From positions 1-64,000 of the forward strand of contig JBMNJV010000001.1 of assembly GCA_050951845.1 (NCBI GenBank): a stretch of 64,000 bases of DNA, written 5' to 3'. The DNA comes from UBA5436 sp050951845 (GTDB taxonomy: Bacteria; Bacillota; Clostridia; Saccharofermentanales; DTU023). Below are positions 16,988 to 23,041 of the stretch, one piece after another. Under the pieces are notes generated by a model. That model saw nothing but the letters and a program-made list of their open reading frames with translations. It did no database searches and was not told the DNA's origin. How positions within the stretch are numbered: position 1 is the stretch's first letter; each line of letters begins with the position of its first letter. The position numbers were made by a program, and so were the translations under genes.

Positions 16988-19900
16988 CTAATCTTTTTGC
17001 TTAGATTTCTGCTTGCGCAAGACTAACAGTATACCGCCGGCAACGACGAGCAGTAAGCTTAACCACAGATAGGTTCCGATATTCTCGCCCGTTTTCGGTT
17101 GAGTTTGACCCGGATCTGACGGTTTGGTTGTTCCTGCAGGCTTTATTATCTCTGTCGGAGTGGTTTCATCTGTAGGCTTCATTGTTCCTGTCGGATCACT
17201 CGGTTTGGTTGTTCCTATAGGTTCGGTTGTTCCTGTCGGATCACTCGGTTTGGTTGTTCCCGTAGGCTTTATTGTCTCTGTTGGAGTGGTTTTATCTGTA
17301 GACTTGGTTGTTTCTGTCGGTTTAGTCGTTCCCGTCGGTTTAGTCGTTCCTGTCGGATCGGTCGTTCCTGTCGGTTTAGTCGTTCCTGTCGGATCGGTCG
17401 TTCCTGTCGGTTTAGTCGTTCCCGTCGGTTTAGTCGTTCCTGTCGGATCGGTCGTTCCTGTCGGTTTAGTCGTTCCCGTCGGTTTAGTCGTTCCTGTCGG
17501 TTTAGTCGTTCCCGTCGGTTTAGTCGTTCCTGTCGGTTTAGTTGTTCCTGTCGGATCGGTCGGTGTAGTTTTTGTCCAGACAGCCGTAAACGTATGTCCG
17601 CCTGCCGGCACTCTATACTTTTCGCCCGGCTGATGCCTTGAGCCTTCCCAGTATTGGAACTCGTATCCCTCTCTGATAGGAGCCTCAGGGATCGTTATTT
17701 CGTCGCCAACGTTTGCCGTGATGATCTTGGGGGCGGTTGTGCCGTCCGGCCATTTACCGCCTGTGGGATAAAAAGATATCGTTGCTTCTGTCGCCGCAGC
17801 CCTCACGGTGACCCGGCAGGACGCCGTCTTATTGCCATCCTTTGTGGTCACGGTGATGATAGCCGTTCCTGCACTGACCGCTTTCACTTTGCCGTTGTCA
17901 TCGACCGTGGCAATAGCGGGTTTGTCACTCTCCCAAGTCACGTTCTTGTTGTTGGCATTCGCCGGTATTACCGTTGCCGTCAACGTTTCTGTATCACCTG
18001 CGGTTAGGATCGTGGACGTTTTATTAAGCTCCACCCCGGCAACAGGAACCGTAACGGATACTCTAATCGTGATGTCCCTGAAGGGGCTGGAATAGTCCGT
18101 TCTCTTATTGCCGTATACCTGCTCGTTGAATACCTTCAGCTGATATTCACCAAGGGCAAGCCCCGCAGGAATGGACAGATCAACGGATCGGTTGCCGCTT
18201 TCGGCATCTGCAAGCTGCCCGTAGTACAGCGCCGTCCCGTCGTTCTTGCATAGCAGGGCGGAGATTTTTTCGTTGTCACCTGTTGTCGCCCCGGAATATT
18301 CCACCGGTATTGACCAGGCCCCATAGCCTTGCGCCATATTCAACAACGCTCCTGTTCCCGCCGATGCGGTAAAACCGGTGCGGCTTTCGTCTAAAAGGGT
18401 CAACGTCCAGTCGTTCCATACGCCGGATTGAATTTCCGACAGTCCTGGATCGGTCGGTTTGCCACCTGAGGCGATTGAGGTGAAAAGGACTGAGGGCAGC
18501 TTGAGGTTAAAAGCGGGACGCATTGGCGCTTCGTCAATATAATTGTCTGCAGAGGCGCTTTTCACTTGCCCGTTCACATTGCTCACGAAGCCGGTCTCCG
18601 TACTGCTGTCTTTGACGGGCGAGCGCAGCCACCACGAAAAATAGAAGGGATTGTTAAAATCTCCGACGCGTCTGCTGGCGTCATTGTCTTTTGGGAAATA
18701 GGTTTCCGCTTCCTCGGCCGACAGTAAGAAAAGATATTCATCGCTCAGCCCGGAGGCGCCAAAAACGTAATTATGCTTACTCGTATATTCGCCATCGCTT
18801 TTCGTTGTTTTGGCGAGTGCAGCCTTTTCTACTGCACTCAACGCGTTGTTATAAAAGTCTTTGCACCAGTTCTGTGCCGTGCTGCCCTGCCATGCATTTG
18901 TTCCGCTTGAATTGAACTGGATTTCGTCGCCCATCGCGTTTTCGGACAGAAGCAGTCTGGAGTTTTCGCCGCCGTCATTCCCGGCGCCCATCACGCGCCA
19001 CTGGGCACTGTACCGGTATCCGAGATAGTCCTCGTAGTAGCCGTACCACAGCGTATTGCCCTCGCCGACCTTGCTCGCGCCCGGCACGATGGCGGGCACA
19101 GGCGCGTCCAACACGGTGACGAAGCATGCCGCCGCTCTATCCCCATCCTTCGAACCTTCCGCGTCTGCGGTAATGATGGCTGTACCGGGAACATTTGCCG
19201 TCACTTCTCCGTTTTCATCCACGGTGGCGACGCCGGTATCGCTGCTGCTCCAGATCACTTTCTTGTTGGTAGCGCTCTCCGGGGAAACCGTAGCGGTCAG
19301 TGTCTCTGTGTTGCCCGCGAGCATAACGGTTGATCGCTTGTTCAACTTCACATCGGTAACAAAATTGGGGTCTACCTTAATATCAAAGGTAGAAAAGGAG
19401 CTGGCATAGTCGGTCTGCTTATCGCCGTTTGCCTGCTCGTTGAACACCTTCAGCTGATATTCGCCGACGGCAAGCCCTGTGGGGATGCTGATCCTTACAC
19501 GCCCGCTGCCGAGGTCGCTGATATCATCATGAAGCTGCCCGTAGTACAGGATCGTCCCGTCGTCCTTCTTACACAGCAGCGCGGAGATTTTTTCATTAGT
19601 TCCCTTTCTCGCCTGGTAATAATCAAGATCGATTGTCCAGCCGGAATAACCTACTGTCCTTGTCTTCTGCCCCCAAAACCACGTTGCGGAAAAAGGTCGG
19701 CTTGAATCCAAGAGAGTTATCTTCCAGTCGGTCGTCTCCGTGCTGAGAACGGCGGTCAGTGCATCTTGACCGGTGGGACCGCTAATCTTGCCGCCCTCGG
19801 CGGCCGATGTAAAGAGGACGGAGGGCAGGTTGAGGTTAAAGGCAGGCCGCGCATAAATATTATCTTCATCCACTCTCTTGTCAAGCACCTGGCCTGAACT

Positions 19901-20539
19901 ATCCACGGCACCGACATCATTCACGGTATCGCTGACGGGCGACCGCAACCACCAAGCCGCCGGCATTTCGCTAACCGGTTCGCTAACCAATCTGGTTGCG
20001 ATTCGTCTGGAATCATCGTCTCTAGGGAAATAAACACTCTCCGCTTCCTCAGCCGACAGAAAGAAAACCTTGTCATCGTTCAATAATGTGACGTCAAACT
20101 CCGCATATTTACCGACATATGGGACATCGGTTTTATTTGTTGCGATAAGAGCGGCTTTTTCTACATCACTGAACGAGAAATGATGAAAGGCTAAGCACCA
20201 GTCCCGAGCTGAACTGTACGGCCATTCATTATTGTTACCTTCCGGATTAACCTGATTAAAACGAATCTTATCGAACGCGTGGGAGGACAGAAAAAGTCTG
20301 GAGTTTCCGCTGCCGTCATTTCCGTTGCCCATCACGCGCCACTGGATGGGTCCGGGCGACGAAGTATTATATGGATTGTCATCTTTGTGATTGCCGAACC
20401 ACACCGTATTGCCCACGCTGATCTTGTCCGTACCTGGCACGATAGCAGGTGAGCTTTGCGCAAACGTTTCTTGTAGTGGCAACACTGCCCAAACCATGAG
20501 CAGCGCCAGAATCAGGACTAAAACTTTTTTTGTTTTCAT
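16988..20539 (-). CDS. Large cell-wall-anchored protein: two DUF6273-like units, two Ig-like domains, InlB-type repeat, Thr/Pro/Gly stalk, LPXTG-like signal
   Basis: A 1183-residue surface protein. Signal peptide at residues 1-28 (ending ETFAQS). Two long homologous units follow (about 30-395 and 480-830), each with PGPIQWRVMG or SAQWRVMG, then LPSVLFTS, then a GEYQLKVFNEQ segment; the WRVMG half resembles DUF6273. Big_2-type Ig domains (about 395-475 and 830-905) show SATNKKVIWSSSDTGVATVD and NNKNVTWESDKPAIATVD. An InlB/Listeria-Bacteroides-type repeat (about 915-980) contains IREGYEFQYWEG. A stalk of TGTTKP and TGTTDP units spans about 990-1140. The C-terminus is QPKTGE, a hydrophobic helix and RKQKSKQKD, a sortase signal with Q in place of L. 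No catalytic motif is visible; adhesion or display is inferred. Confidence 0.85.
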   Translation of the reverse strand: MKTKKVLVLILALLMVWAVLPLQETFAQSSPAIVPGTDKISVGNTVWFGNHKDDNPYNTSSPGPIQWRVMGNGNDGSGNSRLFLSSHAFDKIRFNQVNPEGNNNEWPYSSARDWCLAFHHFSFSDVEKAALIATNKTDVPYVGKYAEFDVTLLNDDKVFFLSAEEAESVYFPRDDDSRRIATRLVSEPVSEMPAAWWLRSPVSDTVNDVGAVDSSGQVLDKRVDEDNIYARPAFNLNLPSVLFTSAAEGGKISGPTGQDALTAVLSTETTDWKITLLDSSRPFSATWFWGQKTRTVGYSGWTIDLDYYQARKGTNEKISALLCKKDDGTILYYGQLHDDISDLGSGRVRISIPTGLAVGEYQLKVFNEQANGDKQTDYASSFSTFDIKVDPNFVTDVKLNKRSTVMLAGNTETLTATVSPESATNKKVIWSSSDTGVATVDENGEVTANVPGTAIITADAEGSKDGDRAAACFVTVLDAPVPAIVPGASKVGEGNTLWYGYYEDYLGYRYSAQWRVMGAGNDGGENSRLLLSENAMGDEIQFNSSGTNAWQGSTAQNWCKDFYNNALSAVEKAALAKTTKSDGEYTSKHNYVFGASGLSDEYLFLLSAEEAETYFPKDNDASRRVGDFNNPFYFSWWLRSPVKDSSTETGFVSNVNGQVKSASADNYIDEAPMRPAFNLKLPSVLFTSIASGGKPTDPGLSEIQSGVWNDWTLTLLDESRTGFTASAGTGALLNMAQGYGAWSIPVEYSGATTGDNEKISALLCKNDGTALYYGQLADAESGNRSVDLSIPAGLALGEYQLKVFNEQVYGNKRTDYSSPFRDITIRVSVTVPVAGVELNKTSTILTAGDTETLTATVIPANANNKNVTWESDKPAIATVDDNGKVKAVSAGTAIITVTTKDGNKTASCRVTVRAAATEATISFYPTGGKWPDGTTAPKIITANVGDEITIPEAPIREGYEFQYWEGSRHQPGEKYRVPAGGHTFTAVWTKTTPTDPTGTTKPTGTTKPTGTTKPTGTTKPTGTTKPTGTTDPTGTTKPTGTTKPTGTTDPTGTTKPTGTTDPTGTTKPTGTTKPTETTKSTDKTTPTETIKPTGTTKPSDPTGTTEPIGTTKPSDPTGTMKPTDETTPTEIIKPAGTTKPSDPGQTQPKTGENIGTYLWLSLLLVVAGGILLVLRKQKSKQKD
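17105..17575. repeat. Minisatellite encoding the TGTTKP stalk
   Basis: About 470 bp built mainly of 15-bp units related to GTCGGTTTAGTCGTTCC with GGATCGGTC variants. Neighbouring units are often identical, so copy number is likely to vary by slippage, changing the stalk length of the wall protein. The long opposite-strand open frame of VVPVG repeats here is an artefact of the repeat. Confidence 0.85.
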
Positions 20540-20593
20540 AGGTACTCTTTCCTCCTATTATTAAAAGCCCGCTTCGGTCTGTTCAGCAGCTTA

Positions 20594-20708
20594 TCACCGG
20601 AACAGCTTCAGTCGGATGTCACAGTTTGGTACCCGCAGATAATCCTTGATTTGTCCGGGTGCGGATTTTGAGGATTTACTCAATTTATTTACCTCTTCAA
20701 CACAGCAT
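20594..20708 (-). pseudogene. Remnant of an NHLM-type HlyD-like secretion gene behind a broken gene start
   Basis: Read leftward, ATG at 20708 gives only M-L-C-stop. A TTG at 20683 behind GAGG then opens 29 codons ending TGA at 20594. Within it GQIKDYLRVPNCDIRL aligns with EQMEDYLRVSNPGIWL of the intact secretion protein at 29829-30317 (9 of 16 identical), and the DNA shares ACCCGCAGATAATC. The match ends before the membrane helix. It is a decayed or recombined fragment of a second copy, located between promoter block B and the wall-protein gene. Confidence 0.65.
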
Positions 20709-20722
20709 TATTAATCTCCGAA

Positions 20723-20843
20723 CTAAATTCTTTTGTTATAAAAACAAGTAACAGATTGAATAATATCTTAACTTAATTGTTGTGGCTCGATATTTTTCAC
20801 ACAATATGCCCGTCATATTCGGTTGTTTCCCGTCGTATTCGGT
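20723..20843 (-). promoter_or_regulatory. Duplicated promoter block, copy B
   Basis: Homologous to 16781-16917, including the paired CCCGTCRTATTCGGT sites at 20809-20823 and 20829-20843 (20 bp apart). It lies about 185-305 bp upstream of the wall-protein start, with the broken HlyD-like fragment in between. It probably drives the wall-protein gene as a long leader. Confidence 0.65.
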
Positions 20844-21009
20844 CAGCAAGTGACTTGATTATGTGCCATCGGGCACGCCAATAGCCATATGTACAGTTTC
20901 TTTTGTACGAAGATCATGTTGCAAAAGAAGAACACACTTAACAGTAAAATGTGTTTGAGAAAACACCGGATTATCAGTAGCTCTTACGGCTGCCTCCACG
21001 CAGAAATGC

Positions 21010-21031
21010 ACCTCAACATTGTGGTTGAGGT
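21010..21031 (-). terminator. Hairpin downstream of the last peptide gene
   Basis: ACCTCAAC (21010-21017) pairs with GTTGAGGT (21024-21031), 6-nt loop, 38 bp beyond the stop of the fifth precursor gene. No clean T-run follows in the leftward direction, so termination may be weak; it may instead protect the 3' end. A second small hairpin, GTGCC/GGCAC, lies at 20863-20876. Confidence 0.45.
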
Positions 21032-21068
21032 ACATTTGGTATTTGTTCAGGATCAAGGATGTATTAAA

Positions 21069-21347
21069 TCAGATATTTACATCCAAAACACGCAATTCAT
21101 CAACGGTCAGCTGACGACCAAGTTGGAAATACTTTTCGGTTATTTTCTCAGCCTGTCTTTGGTTGATTTCAACGCCCTTGATGAAATATCGATCTTTGGA
21201 AAAGTAGTTATGTTCCCAGGTCACACCGGCTTTGGAATACTCCTCCAGGGTATATCTATCCGATCCGGCATAACCACCGGCAACAATTTTAGCTTCTTCT
21301 TCTTTAACTTCCTCTAATGAGGCAAAATCTTTTTTCTCTTCTGCCAT
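21069..21347 (-). CDS. Double-glycine secreted peptide precursor, paralogue 5
   Basis: A 92-residue precursor starting MAEEKKDFASLEEVKEEE. The acidic leader ends IVAGG at residue 25, the expected cut site of a C39-peptidase ABC transporter, leaving a 67-residue core that starts YAGSDRYTLEEYSKAG. It is the most divergent copy: NYFSKDRYF, INQRQAEK, and DELRVLDV where others have LGV. There is no cysteine. The start is set at MAEE because AAAGGAGAATTTAAA precedes it. It is last in the tandem array. Confidence 0.82.
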   Translation of the reverse strand: MAEEKKDFASLEEVKEEEAKIVAGGYAGSDRYTLEEYSKAGVTWEHNYFSKDRYFIKGVEINQRQAEKITEKYFQLGRQLTVDELRVLDVNI

Positions 21348-21429
21348 TTTAAATTCTCCTTTAAGCATATTTGATGTGTACTACTTTCATTTTATCCGAT
21401 GCTGTGTTAATTACCGAAGACATGCATCG

Positions 21430-21711
21430 TCAGATCGCTACACCCAAAGCACGCAGTTCATCATCGGTCAGATAACGACCCAATTTGAAATACTTTGCGG
21501 TAACTTTCTCCGCAGTTTTCTGGTCAATTCTAACACCTCTGACGAAATATCTGTCTTTTGTCCAGAAGTTATGTTCCCAAGTTACACCAGCTTGAGAATA
21601 CTGCTCCATGGTATATTTATCCGACCCTACATAATAACCGCCGGCAACAATTTTTGCTTCTTCTTCCATGACTTCTTCCAACGAGGAAAACTGTTTCTTC
21701 TCTTCTGCCAT
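21430..21711 (-). CDS. Double-glycine secreted peptide precursor, paralogue 4
   Basis: A 93-residue precursor, leader MAEEKKQFSSLEEVMEEEAK plus IVAGG, core of 68 residues starting YYVGSDKYTMEQYSQAGV. Differences from the others include WTKDRYFVRGVRIDQ, AKYFKLGRYLTDDELRALGV and a final AI. The core is cysteine-free. AAAGGAGAATTTAAA precedes the ATG. It is 81-82 nt from each neighbour. Confidence 0.83.
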   Translation of the reverse strand: MAEEKKQFSSLEEVMEEEAKIVAGGYYVGSDKYTMEQYSQAGVTWEHNFWTKDRYFVRGVRIDQKTAEKVTAKYFKLGRYLTDDELRALGVAI

Positions 21712-21792
21712 TTTAAATTCTCCTTTCCACATACTCGATATACACTACTTTTATTTATCTGAGGCTGTGTTTAACACCGAGGACATACTCTG

Positions 21793-22074
21793 TCAGATCT
21801 TTACACCCAAAACACGCAGTTCATCATCGGTCAGCTGACGACCCAGCCGGAAAAACATTTCGGTAATTTTCTCTGCCGTTTTTTGGTTAATTTTAACACC
21901 TTTGATGAAATACCGGTCTTTTGACCAGAAGTTATGTTCCCAAGTTACACCTGCCTGAGAATACTCCTCCAGGGTATATTTATCCGACCCTACATAATAA
22001 CCGCCGGCAACAATTTTTGCTTCTTCTTCTTTAACTTCCTCTAATGAGGCAAAATCTTTTTTCTCTTCTGCCAT
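21793..22074 (-). CDS. Double-glycine secreted peptide precursor, paralogue 3
   Basis: A 93-residue precursor with a 25-residue leader ending IVAGG and a 68-residue core starting YYVGSDKYTLEEYSQAGV. The core contains WEHNFWSKDRYFIKGVKINQ, then EMFFRLGRQLTDDELRVLGV. It is nearly identical to paralogue 1 apart from a few sites (MFFRLG for MYFQFG, Q for K in EEYSQ). AAAGGAGAATTTAAA precedes the ATG. Confidence 0.84.
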   Translation of the reverse strand: MAEEKKDFASLEEVKEEEAKIVAGGYYVGSDKYTLEEYSQAGVTWEHNFWSKDRYFIKGVKINQKTAEKITEMFFRLGRQLTDDELRVLGVKI

Positions 22075-22155
22075 TTTAAATTCTCCTTTGCTCACATCTG
22101 GCATACACTACTTTTATTAATCTGTGGCTGTGTATAACACCGAGGACATACGCTG

Positions 22156-22443
22156 TCAGATATTTACACCTAAACCACGCAGTTCATCATCGGTCAGCTG
22201 ACGACCTAATCGGAAATACATTTCGACAATTTTCTCTGCTGTTTCTTGGTTAATTTGAACACCCTTGATGAAATACCTGTCTTTCGACCAGAAGTTATGT
22301 TCCCAGGTCACACCGGCTCTGGAATATTCCTCCAGGGTATTTTTAAATGGCAGATCCGACCCTAAAAAACCACCTGCAACTATTTTTGCTTCTTCTTCCT
22401 TGACTTCCTCCAACGAGGAAAACTCTTTCGTCTCTTCTGCCAT
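22156..22443 (-). CDS. Double-glycine secreted peptide precursor, paralogue 2
   Basis: A 95-residue precursor with leader MAEETKEFSSLEEVKEEE.. ending IVAGG, and a 70-residue core. It differs from the rest at the mature N-terminus, FLGSDLPFKNTLEEYSRAGV, where two residues are added and the YYVGSDKY start is replaced. The remaining core, WEHNFWSKDRYFIKGVQINQ and LGRQLTDDELRGLGV, is conserved. No cysteine. AAAGGAGAATTTAAA precedes the ATG. Confidence 0.84.
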   Translation of the reverse strand: MAEETKEFSSLEEVKEEEAKIVAGGFLGSDLPFKNTLEEYSRAGVTWEHNFWSKDRYFIKGVQINQETAEKIVEMYFRLGRQLTDDELRGLGVNI

Positions 22444-22524
22444 TTTAAATTCTCCTTTGCTCACGTCCGGTATACACTACTTTTATTAATCTGTAGCTGT
22501 GTATAACACCGAGGACATACTCTA

Positions 22525-22806
22525 TCAGATATTTACACCTAAAACACGCAGTTCATCGTCGGTCAGCTGACGACCAAATTGGAAATACATTTCGGTAATT
22601 TTCTCTGCCGTTTTTTGGTTAATTTTAACACCTTTGATGAAATACCGGTCTTTTGACCAGAAGTTATGTTCCCAGGTCACACCGGCTTTGGAATACTCCT
22701 CCAGGGTATATTTATCCGACCCTACATAATAACCACCGGCAACAATTTTTGCTTCTTCTTCCTTGACTTCCTCTAATGAGGCAAAATCTTTCTTATTATC
22801 TTCCAT
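22525..22806 (-). CDS. Double-glycine secreted peptide precursor, paralogue 1 (promoter-proximal)
   Basis: A 93-residue precursor starting MEDNKKDFASLEEVKEEE, leader ending IVAGG at residue 25, core of 68 residues. The core YYVGSDKYTLEEYSKAGV is followed by WEHNFWSKDRYFIKGVKINQ and MYFQFGRQLTDDELRVLGV. The leader start (EDN) differs from the AEE of the other four. It is the first of five genes and lies 235 nt below the LuxR-type regulator gene. GGAGAATTTAAA precedes the ATG. No modification enzyme is encoded nearby, so an unmodified peptide of roughly 8 kDa is expected; bacteriocin or signal function is inferred. Confidence 0.84.
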   Translation of the reverse strand: MEDNKKDFASLEEVKEEEAKIVAGGYYVGSDKYTLEEYSKAGVTWEHNFWSKDRYFIKGVKINQKTAEKITEMYFQFGRQLTDDELRVLGVNI

Positions 22807-23041
22807 TTTAAATTCTCCTTTCCGTACACCACGTGTACGTTATTTCATTTATCTGATGCTGTGTGTTGCATTCTCCGAATGTCTTATTGCAGCTTCTGAA
22901 TTTAGTTTATGCCTTAAAGAAACAGACGAACAGTGACATGAAGCATGTTGCAGAGTCTTTTTTGTAACGTTTTTTGTCATGGTTTTGTCATAGGTTTTGT
23001 CATAGGTTTTCATAACAACTGTCATTGTAGTCTGACGTCGG
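22807..23041 (-). promoter_or_regulatory. Upstream region of the peptide array with 12-bp direct repeats
   Basis: On the + strand GTTTTGTCATAG occurs at 22982-22993 and 22994-23005, flanked by the related GTTTTTTGTCATG (22969-22981) and GTTTTCATAAC (23006-23016). Read in the gene direction this is a run of ATGACAAAACCT units about 165-210 bp before the first peptide gene. It is a likely regulator-binding array; the word TGACAAA also occurs in the dyads of the two other island promoters. The region has no coding capacity that I trust. Confidence 0.5.

Larger units (their letters stand above)
21069..22806. repeat. Five-copy tandem array of peptide genes, unit about 363 bp
   Basis: Start codons at 22806, 22443, 22074, 21711 and 21347 are 363-369 bp apart, and each gap between genes is 81-82 bp. 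The gaps are also similar, sharing for example ACACTACTTTTATT and ACACCGAGGACATAC. This shows repeated duplication of a gene plus its leader, then divergence concentrated in the first core residues and the C-terminus. Confidence 0.9.

Noticed and set aside
17124..17633. Long rightward open frame of VVPVG repeats
   Set aside because: It is the complement of the minisatellite encoding the TGTTKP stalk; no ribosome site, and the leftward frame has a signal peptide and sorting signal.
20859..21056. Possible sixth peptide gene downstream of the array
   Set aside because: No GG leader and no similarity to the array cores; only hairpins are visible.
22525..22806. Lanthipeptide or other modified-peptide precursor
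   Set aside because: No cysteine in any of the five cores and no modifying enzyme in the island.
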